This document shows, one piece after another, positions 54,370 to 61,440 of a stretch of 64,000 nucleotides of DNA. The notes beneath the pieces were generated by a model, which saw only the letters and a program-made list of their open reading frames with translations, did not search any database and was not told where the DNA came from. A program made the position numbers and the translations under genes. Source of the stretch: a virus. Position 1 is the stretch's first letter; each line of letters starts with the position of its first letter. Where the stretch lies: positions 1 to 64,000 of the IMG/VR virus record IMGVR_UViG_3300045115_000211; one strand, given 5' to 3'.

Positions 54370-54706
54370 CCCGTCCTTCGCGTCTCTTTTCCTGTCCGAG
54401 CCGTCAGGATGGAGCGACCGCGACCGCAGGGCCGACGCAGCGACCGAGGAATACGAGTCGCGGTGCGAGTCCTTCGACAGGGCCGTGTGCCGGAGGAGGA
54501 ACGAGAGGGGAATAGCCATCCCGACGCTTCCCGGCGAACTGTGGGAGATCAACAGGCACGCCAGGAAGGTCCAGAAGGACGTCTGCGACAGGCACGGGGT
54601 GGAATGGAAGGCATTGAGGGAGGCCTTGTGGCGCCTCGACAGGAGCGGAACGATCGTCCGTCGCGCCGCCGCGCCGCCGAAGGAGAGACAGCGATGTGCG
54701 ACATGA
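54362..54706 (+). CDS. Hypothetical protein, 114 aa
   Basis: Unrecognised, helical and charged. ATG 54362 overlaps the preceding stop by eight bases; its own end overlaps the next start by 13. Rich in Arg, Glu and Asp, possibly nucleic-acid-associated. Confidence 0.5.
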   Translation: MRDPSFASLFLSEPSGWSDRDRRADAATEEYESRCESFDRAVCRRRNERGIAIPTLPGELWEINRHARKVQKDVCDRHGVEWKALREALWRLDRSGTIVRRAAAPPKERQRCAT

Positions 54707-55023
54707 GGATCCAGGACAAGGCGGAGTACCGCCGCCTGCTCGACGAGATCGGAGCCGACTACTGCCCCGAGGGGAGGTACTGCATCTTCAAGGAGTTCCT
54801 CGTGGCGTCGCACCCCTCGCGTCGCCTGCTCGTCCAACTCAAGTGCTGCGACAAGGCAAAGTTCGCGTGGAGCAAGGACGGCGGCAAGGACATCGGATGG
54901 GAGGAGACGCTAAAACGCTGGGTAGATTCGGGATTGGCAAGGCGCTTTGCGGAGGTCTACGCGGACTCCCTTTCTCCAAGGGAAGTGTTCAGAATGACAT
55001 TCGAACAGCCGCAAGTCTCTTGA
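54694..55023 (+). CDS. Hypothetical protein, 109 aa
   Basis: Unrecognised. A CDMR start and internal CCDKA do not make an obvious metal site. The last about 35 codons (from 54910) turn AT-rich and overlap the convergent GIY-YIG gene by 67 bases, implying that the 3' end was altered when the HE arrived. Confidence 0.5.
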   Translation: MCDMRIQDKAEYRRLLDEIGADYCPEGRYCIFKEFLVASHPSRRLLVQLKCCDKAKFAWSKDGGKDIGWEETLKRWVDSGLARRFAEVYADSLSPREVFRMTFEQPQVS

Positions 55024-55706
55024 TCGTCGGCACCTTCACGATGCTTGGCTCCATTCGTGTTCCCCATCAGAGCTTTTCTGATTTTGTCCCTAGTTTCTTG
55101 GGATACTGGGTGTCCCATTCTTGCAGCACTCATCTTGGCTCGTGTGACGTCAGATATGATCTTGCCAGTTTCAGATTGACTGATCTTCAGACGCACCGAT
55201 GCTGGGATATGCCGACCCCAGTTGGGGCTTTTCGACCCCCTGAAAGCCTTGGATATTTTCGCTTTAGTCGCTTCCGACTGTGGGTGTCCTGGTTTCCCCA
55301 GTTTCGCAACTCGCATCAGCATCTTTGTATGCTCTGAATGAGGTCCGCGTTTCTTCCCAAGTTTGGCAATGCTCATCCTCCTGCGACTTTCTTCGCTATG
55401 CCTTGGCGCATGACCGCCGCCCATCATATTGTATCCATGGGCCCTGTCGGTAGTCCTATATGCGGCAATCAGGCGAGATTCTGCCTCGTCCAAGTTTTCA
55501 GGAGCGCAGTGCTCCAAGACTTCGAAAACAAAAGCATCCTCTCCGTGCTTGTTCCATGCGGCCTGAAGGTGGCGATTTGGATGGAATCCACGACGCAGTT
55601 GTCCCCTGTGCCCATTCCATCTGTTCCTGATGTCCATGGATTGACCGATGTTCCGCTTCCCGTTGACGGTGTTCGTGATGCTGTATATGCCGCTCATCTT
55701 GCTCAC
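54957..55706 (-). CDS. GIY-YIG homing endonuclease with NUMOD3 repeats
   Basis: 249 residues from GTG 55706, which overlaps the stop of the upstream ribbon-helix-helix gene. SGIYSITNTVNGKRNIGQS is the GIY-YIG motif with NIG in place of YVG; RNRWNGHR holds the catalytic Arg, and LDEAESRLIAAY the Glu. NGYNMMGGG and four NUMOD3 repeats (EESRRRMSIAKLGK, EHTKMLMRVAKLGK, EATKAKISKAFRGS, DVTRAKMSAARMGH) follow. AT-rich island. The unusual N in the second tripeptide may weaken catalysis. Confidence 0.9.
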   Translation of the reverse strand: MSKMSGIYSITNTVNGKRNIGQSMDIRNRWNGHRGQLRRGFHPNRHLQAAWNKHGEDAFVFEVLEHCAPENLDEAESRLIAAYRTTDRAHGYNMMGGGHAPRHSEESRRRMSIAKLGKKRGPHSEHTKMLMRVAKLGKPGHPQSEATKAKISKAFRGSKSPNWGRHIPASVRLKISQSETGKIISDVTRAKMSAARMGHPVSQETRDKIRKALMGNTNGAKHREGADDQETCGCSNVILNTSLGERESA

Positions 55707-55861
55707 TTCGCGCCTCCTTCGACCCTTTCGAATGCTTCTTTGATAAGGTTCCTGACGAGTTGGGAAAGGTTCACGGAATGCTTTTTCTTGAGGACGTCGA
55801 GCATGCGTCTCTCTTCGACCCCTATTTCGACATAGAATCCAATGCGCTTGTCTGTATTCAT
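55703..55861 (-). CDS. Ribbon-helix-helix-like protein coupled to a GIY-YIG endonuclease
   Basis: 52 residues: MNTDKRIGFYVEIGVEE strand, then two helices with VNLSQLVRNLIKEAF, very like the 30991-31158 protein (VNISQLVRIALRRN). Its stop overlaps the GIY-YIG start. TATAGAGAA lies shortly upstream of its ATG, and GGGAAATCC (55886-55894) 24 bases upstream. Confidence 0.7.
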   Translation of the reverse strand: MNTDKRIGFYVEIGVEERRMLDVLKKKHSVNLSQLVRNLIKEAFERVEGGAK

Positions 55862-55885
55862 GCCCTATGGTTCTCTATAACGACT

Positions 55886-55894
55886 GGGAAATCC
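55886..55894 (-). repeat. HE-cassette upstream motif, degenerate copy GGGAAATCC
   Basis: One-base variant of the first nine bases of the GGTAAATCCCTGC motif at 6324 and 33717, at 24 bases from its small-gene start codon (23 in the other two). The TATAGAGAA between motif and start is shared with the copy at 6301-6323. Confidence 0.4.
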
Positions 55895-55911
55895 TTCGTC
55901 CATTTTGACCG

Positions 55912-55940
55912 TTGACTTCCCTGTCGGGGCATGCTACGAT
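55912..55940 (+). promoter_or_regulatory. Promoter TTGACT-N17-TACGAT
   Basis: TTGACT (55912-55917), 17 bases, TACGAT (55935-55940). Drives the plus-strand genes starting at 55967/56008. It lies just outside the HE cassette end. Confidence 0.65.
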
Positions 55941-55966
55941 GCAGGGCGAAAGGAAGGTCAGGACCG

Positions 55967-56011
55967 ATGGGCGAGGCGATTGAGATGGTGGAAGAGGAGG
56001 TGTTCCCATGA
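55967..56011 (+). CDS. Possible 14-residue leader peptide
   Basis: ATG 55967, preceded by AGGAAGG, encodes MGEAIEMVEEEVFP and its TGA overlaps the ATG at 56008. Could be a translation-coupling leader for the next gene; no attenuator structure was noticed. Confidence 0.3.
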   Translation: MGEAIEMVEEEVFP

Positions 56012-56901
56012 TCAGCAGGAGCAGGTCGAGCGGTGATTGGGCGTTGAACGTGTTCGAGGGGTTCCGCATCGATACGATGCTGCCGAAGCACACGAGGGTC
56101 CGCGAGCTGGCGAAGCAGGCCCAACAGGGCGGGATCATCCAGAACGCGGTCGGCGACGGCGCATCGTCCGACCCGTTCGTGTCCATGAAGGTCCAGAGGT
56201 GGGGCACCTTCAACGGCTGGGCCGATGGCGACTCCAAGGATCTGCCAGGATGGCGCCGCAAGGCCGTCAGGTTCTTCGAGCGCGCCCTCGGCGTCGCCCC
56301 GGCCCGCAGGGACGACCCTCCGAGCGGCAGGATCGACCCCCTCAGGGTTCTCATGGAGGCGAAGGTGTCCCTCGCGGAAGTCCGCAACTGCATGGACAGG
56401 ATGGCGGCCTACGACGAGGCGATACGGCAGGCGGCGCAGGGAGGCCAGACCGCGCGGGTCGAGAAGCTGATGCTGGCCCGCAAGACAGTCCAGCAGGAGA
56501 GCGTCCTTCTCGCCGGCGGCTTCGGCAGGTTCCTGTCCGAGGCCCAGGCGATAGAGTTCGCGTCGAAGTGCCAGAAGGGGTTGCGGCTCGACTGGGCGGC
56601 CAACTTCGTCCGCCCCTTCCCTCCGGACGCCCTCGCCCGCAAGAAGGCGGCCGACGAGCTGATGGTGTTCGACAACTACGCCTTGCTGCACTACGACCCC
56701 AAGGCGAAGGCGTTCTCGCTGACGGCCGCGCAGGAGGCGGCCAAGCGCGACCCCATCCTGTTCGGGCTGATCGAGGGGGTCAGGAAGCTGTACTTCGTGG
56801 CGGACTGGAAGGACGACGAGTGCGACCTGACGATGGACGAGGTCGCGAGGGTGCTGGGGCACGGCCCAGGGGAAATCGGGATCGATCCGACGAGGGAATA
56901 G
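56008..56901 (+). CDS. Hypothetical protein, 297 aa
   Basis: Unrecognised, largely helical. Segments such as VEKLMLARKTVQQESVLLAGGFGRFLSEAQAIEFA suggest long helices. No metal site, signal peptide or nucleotide-binding loop. The largest unassigned protein of this region; GC-rich and single-domain in appearance. Confidence 0.65.
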   Translation: MISRSRSSGDWALNVFEGFRIDTMLPKHTRVRELAKQAQQGGIIQNAVGDGASSDPFVSMKVQRWGTFNGWADGDSKDLPGWRRKAVRFFERALGVAPARRDDPPSGRIDPLRVLMEAKVSLAEVRNCMDRMAAYDEAIRQAAQGGQTARVEKLMLARKTVQQESVLLAGGFGRFLSEAQAIEFASKCQKGLRLDWAANFVRPFPPDALARKKAADELMVFDNYALLHYDPKAKAFSLTAAQEAAKRDPILFGLIEGVRKLYFVADWKDDECDLTMDEVARVLGHGPGEIGIDPTRE

Positions 56902-56914
56902 GAAGGCGACCGCG

Positions 56915-57496
56915 ATGGGCGACGAGCACGAGTGGATGGGCAGGGTGGCCGGCGAGGCGAGGTTCGCCGCCAACCACAACGGCAGGGAGTGGTTCGAGAC
57001 CAAGTTCGTCCCTTCCCTGCCCGAGGAGCACAGGGCGTTCGCCCTGGGGAAGCTGGCGGAGTACGAGCGGAGGCGCGCCAACGCGGGAGCGGCGGCAGGC
57101 GAGAAGCACGCCAGAAGCTGCCCCTACCGCCGCGCCGGGCTCGTGCCGATCCGGACCGTCCTGGCCAACGTGGGCGGACGCGTGGTCGTCGAGGGGAACG
57201 TGGTCAGTTGCGACTCGTGGCGCATCCACCTGTACGCCGCGAAGGGCGTCAGGTGCGCCCATTGCGGGATGGAGGGCACCACGTTCGCCGCCGAGAGGGC
57301 CAAGTCGCAGTCCACGCCCAAGTACCACCTCAACCTCTACCACGTCGCCGAGGGCGGCGAGGAGACCATGATCACGGTCGACCACATCGTGCCCAAGTCG
57401 AGGGGCGGCGGGAACCACGTCTCCAACCTCCAGCCCCTCTGCATCAAGTGCAACGGGCGCAAGGGCGACAGGATGCCGTCCGACGAGGCGGCATAG
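56915..57496 (+). CDS. HNH endonuclease-domain protein, 193 aa
   Basis: N-terminal 60 residues helical, a middle basic-and-beta region with CAHCG near residue 111, and a C-terminal HNH: TVDHIVPKSRGGGNHVSNLQPLCIKCNGRKGDR. GC-rich codons matching the neighbours indicate a resident gene instead of a recent homing enzyme. Possible role in DNA packaging nicking or repair; not assignable. Confidence 0.8.
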   Translation: MGDEHEWMGRVAGEARFAANHNGREWFETKFVPSLPEEHRAFALGKLAEYERRRANAGAAAGEKHARSCPYRRAGLVPIRTVLANVGGRVVVEGNVVSCDSWRIHLYAAKGVRCAHCGMEGTTFAAERAKSQSTPKYHLNLYHVAEGGEETMITVDHIVPKSRGGGNHVSNLQPLCIKCNGRKGDRMPSDEAA

Positions 57497-57518
57497 GGAA
57501 AGGAAGCCTGGTGAAGCC

Positions 57519-58034
57519 GTGGACGACATGGGACTCGCTAGGGCCTTCGCGGAGTCCGATCCTGGGCTCAGGGTCTTCGTCCGGTCATGCCTGCGCGACG
57601 ACTCCGACGCGGACGACGTCGTGCAGGAAGTCTGGCTCACGGTCGTCCGCAAGCTGCCGTCGTACGACAGCTCAAGGTCGTTCAGGGCATGGGTCTTCGG
57701 CATCGCGAGGATGCAGGTGCTCAAGTGGCGCCAGTCCAAGGCCAGGCGCCGGGAGTTCGCCGTGCCGGACGAGACCATCGCCCAGATGTCGCAGGCCGTC
57801 GAGGACGGGCCTGTCGGGCCCAGCGCGTGCGAGGACGCCATACGCAGGTGCCTCGAAAGGATGGGCGGAAGGCCGAGGGAGATGCTGCGCCTCAAGTACG
57901 CCGTCGGGCTGAAGTCGGCCGAGATCGCCAGGAGGCTGGGGATGACGTCGGGGGCGGTGGACATGGGGCTGACGAGGGCCCGCAGGGCCCTGCGCGCGGC
58001 GGTCACGGGCATGTTGAGGAGGGAGGGGGAATGA
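57519..58034 (+). CDS. ECF-type RNA polymerase sigma factor
   Basis: 171 residues (GTG 57519; ATG 57528 is an alternative). Region 2: LRVFVRSCLRDDSDADDVVQEVWLTVVRKLPSYDSSRSFRAWVFGIARMQVLKWRQ. Region 4: MGGRPREMLRLKYAVGLKSAEIARRLGMTSGAVDMGLTRARRALR. This two-domain layout is the ECF (group 4) pattern. No anti-sigma gene is adjacent. Second sigma-like gene in the window; it may control a timed class of phage promoters. Confidence 0.9.
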   Translation: MDDMGLARAFAESDPGLRVFVRSCLRDDSDADDVVQEVWLTVVRKLPSYDSSRSFRAWVFGIARMQVLKWRQSKARRREFAVPDETIAQMSQAVEDGPVGPSACEDAIRRCLERMGGRPREMLRLKYAVGLKSAEIARRLGMTSGAVDMGLTRARRALRAAVTGMLRREGE

Positions 58035-58510
58035 GCATCGCTGTTTTCGGGGACATCGTCGAGGGCAACGGCAGGACGATCCGGCAGAACAACATGGCAA
58101 GGGCGCACGCCATCCCGCTGGGGGCGTTCGTGGAGATCGACTGCCCGGACGTCCCGGAGTGGCACGGGTGCCGCCTGTTCGTCGTCAGGCACGACAGGGA
58201 CTGCGACGGGACCCCCCTCTATTCCCTCGGGAAGAAGGGCGAGGACAACCCCTATGCCCTCCGGCTCAACCAGTGCAACGGGTGGAGCGAGGAAAGCCTG
58301 AAGGTCGTCAGGAACCCGCAGGAGGAGACATGCAAAGGAAGTGCGTCTGCAACGGCGGCGGCCATATGTGGTACGCCGACTCGTTCGACAAGGACAACGG
58401 CAAGCCTTGCTCGTGGTGCAATCCCGCAGGGCTTGCCAAAAAGCACGGCGGCAGGCTTGGCGAGATCAGCGTCTGCGGCGTGTGGTCGGGGGCCAAGAGC
58501 CACAGGCTGA
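58031..58510 (+). CDS. Hypothetical protein, up to 159 aa; tail overlaps next gene
   Basis: ATG 58031 overlaps the sigma-factor stop. The first about 100 residues look globular (FVEIDCPDVPEWHGCRLFVVRHDRD). At 58322-58332, where a GAGACATGA-type stop/start would be expected, the sequence reads ACATGC, so the frame stays open for 180 bases through the next gene as Ala/Thr/Arg-rich filler. The natural stop may have been lost. Confidence 0.5.
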   Translation: MSIAVFGDIVEGNGRTIRQNNMARAHAIPLGAFVEIDCPDVPEWHGCRLFVVRHDRDCDGTPLYSLGKKGEDNPYALRLNQCNGWSEESLKVVRNPQEETCKGSASATAAAICGTPTRSTRTTASLARGAIPQGLPKSTAAGLARSASAACGRGPRATG

Positions 58511-58650
58511 CCGCCAGGTACGCCTGCGGATGCTCCTCCGCGATCCACGGGAACGGGCACCTGTCCCGCAAGCCGACGAGGATGCCGACCCTGTGCGCCA
58601 GGCACAAGAAGCCCATGACGTCGTTCCGCGAGTCGATGGTGATGGAGTGA
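58330..58650 (+). CDS. Cysteine-rich hypothetical protein, 106 aa
   Basis: CVCNGGGHMWY near the start and CSWC near residue 27 resemble a DnaJ-type or zinc-ribbon knuckle; C near 50, CGC near 67 and CARH near 91 add more potential ligands. GGAGGAG precedes ATG 58330. Function unknown. Confidence 0.6.
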   Translation: MQRKCVCNGGGHMWYADSFDKDNGKPCSWCNPAGLAKKHGGRLGEISVCGVWSGAKSHRLTARYACGCSSAIHGNGHLSRKPTRMPTLCARHKKPMTSFRESMVME

Positions 58651-58871
58651 TGCGACCGGAAGGTGGAATCAGGAAGGGGACGCGTGTCCGGGTGCTGCTG
58701 GACGGCGAGGACGAGCCTTGCCTCGGCGAGCTGCTTGAGTCCCACGTCCAGGGATCCGAGGACATGACCCACTCCACGTCCATCCTGCTCGACGACGGGA
58801 GGGTCGTCCAGTCCGACGGGTGCTGCTGGCTGCCTTGCAACCAGCTCGCCCCTTTGCCGTTGACTCCGTGA
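58650..58871 (+). CDS. Hypothetical protein, 73 aa
   Basis: Unrecognised beta-rich protein (KGTRVRVLLDGEDEPCLGELLES; STSILLDDGRVVQSDG), starting at a TGATG overlap. Resembles small SH3-like domains only in pattern. Its stop falls in the spacer of the next promoter. Confidence 0.5.
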   Translation: MRPEGGIRKGTRVRVLLDGEDEPCLGELLESHVQGSEDMTHSTSILLDDGRVVQSDGCCWLPCNQLAPLPLTP

Positions 58872-58889
58872 CGGTATTCCGCTATGATG
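58861..58889 (+). promoter_or_regulatory. Promoter TTGACT-N17-TATGAT
   Basis: TTGACT (58861-58866), 17 bases, TATGAT (58884-58889), then a leader with GAAGGAGGGG before ATG 58918. Probable main promoter of the coaB-pth2-coaC run. Confidence 0.72.
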
Positions 58890-58917
58890 TCGTTGCCCTG
58901 AAGGAGGGGAACCGAAC

Positions 58918-59553
58918 ATGAAGACGGCAGAATACGCGATCGACCGCAAGGAGTTCGAGAGGTTCTGGGAGCGCGTCCAGAAGGAGGCCAAGCGCCTCTT
59001 CCCGGACGACAGCGGCGGCTCGCGCGTCGAGGTCAGGATGCGCGACTGCACCCGGGAGACAAGCACCGACGGGCTGCCCGTGCCCCACGCTCACAACATC
59101 GAGACGGACGTCGAGTGGCGCGCCGCCATCGGCTACCTGTCCTGCAACGCCAAGTCCGCCGCCGAGCGCCTCGACACGTACCTGCGCCTGCACGACATGG
59201 AGAGGCGAGCGGCCGAAGGCAAGGCGGCCCTCGCCAGCGAGTTCGAGGCCCTCGCCCAGTCCCTCGGGGTCACGATCCGCTTCGGAATTCGGCCTGTCCT
59301 GCCGAAAGGAACGACGTGGGATCACGCCCCGTTCGGCTCCTCGCGCACGGTGGCTGGGCACCCGTCCTCCTTCAGTTGCGACAACCTCTGGGAGTACCGC
59401 GATGGCGACCGCAAGAAGATGGTGGCCTGGGCGAAGGACGGGATTTCCGCCGTCCTCAAGACGGGCGGGGCGACTCCCAAGTTCTTCCTGATCGAGCCTC
59501 ACGAGTCGTCGGGGTCGCTGTGGGCGTCCGTCGCCAAGGAGACGCAGGCATGA
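58918..59553 (+). CDS. Hypothetical protein, 211 aa
   Basis: Unrecognised soluble, helical-then-beta protein. The N-terminal half has helices rich in Glu, Arg and Lys; the second half has GIRPVLPKGTTWDHAPFG and FSCDNLWEY. No motif. First gene of a coupled operon ending in coaC. Confidence 0.6.
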   Translation: MKTAEYAIDRKEFERFWERVQKEAKRLFPDDSGGSRVEVRMRDCTRETSTDGLPVPHAHNIETDVEWRAAIGYLSCNAKSAAERLDTYLRLHDMERRAAEGKAALASEFEALAQSLGVTIRFGIRPVLPKGTTWDHAPFGSSRTVAGHPSSFSCDNLWEYRDGDRKKMVAWAKDGISAVLKTGGATPKFFLIEPHESSGSLWASVAKETQA

Positions 59554-59717
59554 AGGTCCACATCGTCAGGATGTACGGGAACGTCGAGGCCATCTGCGAC
59601 AACGAGGCCGACGTCGGGCGCATCAGGAGGGAACTCCTGGAAGGCGAGGAGCTCAAGGAAGACATCGTCGAGGTCGAGACTGTCGAGACGAACCAGGTCA
59701 TCGGAGACCACGGATGA
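59550..59717 (+). CDS. Hypothetical acidic protein, 55 aa
   Basis: Unrecognised; a strand (VHIVRMYGN) followed by an acidic helix (RRELLEGEELKEDIVEVETVE). ATGA overlaps at both ends couple it to its neighbours, including coaB. Confidence 0.5.
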   Translation: MKVHIVRMYGNVEAICDNEADVGRIRRELLEGEELKEDIVEVETVETNQVIGDHG

Positions 59718-60505
59718 AGGTACTGCTGACGAGCGGAGGGACGCGTACGGCGATCGATGCGGTGCGCCATGTGGGCAACATGTCCTCTGGCACCTTCGGG
59801 AACCACCTCTGCAGGGCGTTCCTTGAGGCTGGCCACGACGTGACGTTCCTGTACGCCAAGGGCAGCAAGTGCCCGCACGAGCTGCGTCTGTCGCTTGGGC
59901 AGGCATTGCTGGAACCCCAAAGCGACGACTGGACGTCCTGTGTCCAGCACGGTCTTGGCGATCTCGTGGCGGAACAGTTCGGCTTCCTGGCGTCGTGCCG
60001 GGACAGGTATCGCCCCACTTGGTACGACAACTTTGACGGCTACGCCGCCGAATTGTTCCGGCTCATCGGGAGCGTCCGCCCCGACATCGTCGTCCTGGCC
60101 GCCGCCGTGAGCGACTACGCCCCCGTCAAGGCGGAGGGCAAGATCAGCTCCGAGCTGGACGAGATGACGATACGGCTGGAGAAGACCCCGAAGCTCATCC
60201 GCAAGGTCAAGGATGTCCTGCCGGAATGCTTCCTCGTCGGGTTCAAGCTCCTCGTCGACAGCACGCAGGAGCAACTCGAAGCCGCGATGGCGGACCAGAT
60301 GGCGAAGGCGAGGACGGACATGGTGGTCGGCAACGACCTGCGGGACATCAAGGCCGCGAGGCACGTCCTGACGATCCTCGGGATCGACCAGCTCTTCTAC
60401 CGGTTCGATCCTATGCCGGGCGCCGAGCTGGCGAGGGAACTGGCGGAGGAGATCACGACGCAGGCGAGGACGCTCCGCGGCGAGCACCGCCGCATCGGGG
60501 CGTAG
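59714..60505 (+). CDS. coaB: Phosphopantothenate-cysteine ligase
   Basis: 263 residues. VLLTSGGTRTAIDAVRHVGNMSSGTFG is the CoaB/DFP opening, AAAVSDYAPV near 130 and KISSELDEMTIRLEKTPKLIRKV near 145 supply the nucleotide and phosphopantothenate contacts, and FLVGFKLL plus MVVGNDL complete the domain. It joins cysteine to 4'-phosphopantothenate. In most bacteria CoaB is fused to CoaC; here it is free-standing, with CoaC about 1 kb downstream in the same run of genes. Confidence 0.92.
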   Translation: MKVLLTSGGTRTAIDAVRHVGNMSSGTFGNHLCRAFLEAGHDVTFLYAKGSKCPHELRLSLGQALLEPQSDDWTSCVQHGLGDLVAEQFGFLASCRDRYRPTWYDNFDGYAAELFRLIGSVRPDIVVLAAAVSDYAPVKAEGKISSELDEMTIRLEKTPKLIRKVKDVLPECFLVGFKLLVDSTQEQLEAAMADQMAKARTDMVVGNDLRDIKAARHVLTILGIDQLFYRFDPMPGAELARELAEEITTQARTLRGEHRRIGA

Positions 60506-60515
60506 GAGGACGACG

Positions 60516-60719
60516 ATGGCATTCACGTGCAAGGATTGTGCGCCAGAGAGCGCCGGATGGCTGTTCGACTTGGCGATGGGTGTCAGCCGTGGACCGTGCG
60601 AGGACTGCGGCAGGGTCTCCGACTGCATCGACTGGCACGGGGACTCGCGTTCCACCGGCGACAAGCCGAAGGGAGAACCCCTTGACGCGCACAGGTACGA
60701 CAGCCGCGAGGACGAATGA
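60516..60719 (+). CDS. Small zinc-ribbon protein, 67 aa
   Basis: CKDCAPES at residues 5-12 and CEDCGRVSDC near 28 form a probable zinc ribbon; charged tail. GGAGG precedes ATG 60516. Stop overlaps the next start. Function unknown. Confidence 0.55.
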   Translation: MAFTCKDCAPESAGWLFDLAMGVSRGPCEDCGRVSDCIDWHGDSRSTGDKPKGEPLDAHRYDSREDE

Positions 60720-60961
60720 GCCCGAAGCTCGACAGGAAGGACTGGCCCAAGCCGCCTCCGTTCGTGAGGCCGGACAGCCTGTGGCTGGTCGTCTACGAGT
60801 GCCGGTACGACGTGATCAGGGTGTCGCCCCAGGGGGACGGGTTCTTCGCGCCGGGCCAGGACGTCCTGTGGGGGTTCAGCAGCGTGACGGAGTGGGTCAG
60901 GGAGATCGTGCCGCCGGGCGAGGAGGCTGCGAGGGCGGCGTGCCCGAGGTGCGGATGCTAG
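60716..60961 (+). CDS. Hypothetical protein, 81 aa
   Basis: Unrecognised. Beta-rich middle (WLVVYECRYDVIRVS) and a terminal CPRCGC knuckle. Coupled upstream by ATGA. Confidence 0.5.
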   Translation: MSPKLDRKDWPKPPPFVRPDSLWLVVYECRYDVIRVSPQGDGFFAPGQDVLWGFSSVTEWVREIVPPGEEAARAACPRCGC

Positions 60962-60964
60962 GCG

Positions 60965-61039
60965 ATGGACCCCTTCGGGATGGGCGTCGTGGTACACGAC
61001 ATCGGGAAATGCGGAGGGATCAGGGATGTCAAGCACTAG
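60965..61039 (+). CDS. Possible 24-residue peptide
   Basis: ATG 60965 to TAG 61039, overlapping the start of the Pth2 gene by 14 bases. It could merely be leader sequence for pth2. Confidence 0.25.
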   Translation: MDPFGMGVVVHDIGKCGGIRDVKH

Positions 61040-61430
61040 GATGGCGATAGTCGTACGGCGTGACCTGAACATGCCGCCGGGGCTGCTGGCGGCGCAGGTC
61101 CTGCACGTGGGGATGCTGTTCGTGCAGGACTCATGGAAGGTGTGCCGCCACGAACTCGGCGAAGACCGGTATTCCCTTGAGTTCGAGCCTGGCGAATGCG
61201 AGTGGATACAGCAGCCATACGTCGCCGTGCTAGGCGTGGACACGCCCGAGGAGCTCGCGGCCGTCCAGAAGATGGGCGAGGACGAGAAGTTGCCCGTGAG
61301 GGTTTGGAAGGACGTCATACCGTCCAAGGTCCTCGAAGGGCGCGTTCTGGAGTGCGTGGTCGGCATATCCATCGGGCCCGCCGACTCCGACCGGATCAGG
61401 AAGGCGACGGGGACGCTGCCGCTGTTCTGA
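61026..61430 (+). CDS. pth2: Peptidyl-tRNA hydrolase, PTH2 (archaeal/eukaryotic) type
   Basis: 134 residues. IVVRRDLNMPPGLLAAQVLHV is the PTH2 opening, the middle has YVAVLGVDTPEELAAVQKM, and the end VVGISIGPADSDRIRKATGTLPLF is the family's closing signature. PTH2 releases tRNA from stalled peptidyl-tRNA and is typical of archaea and eukaryotes, while most bacteria use an unrelated Pth. A phage copy could recycle tRNAs during fast translation or stress; it pairs conceptually with rtcB. Confidence 0.85.
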   Translation: MSSTRMAIVVRRDLNMPPGLLAAQVLHVGMLFVQDSWKVCRHELGEDRYSLEFEPGECEWIQQPYVAVLGVDTPEELAAVQKMGEDEKLPVRVWKDVIPSKVLEGRVLECVVGISIGPADSDRIRKATGTLPLF

Positions 61431-61440
61431 GGAGGACGAC

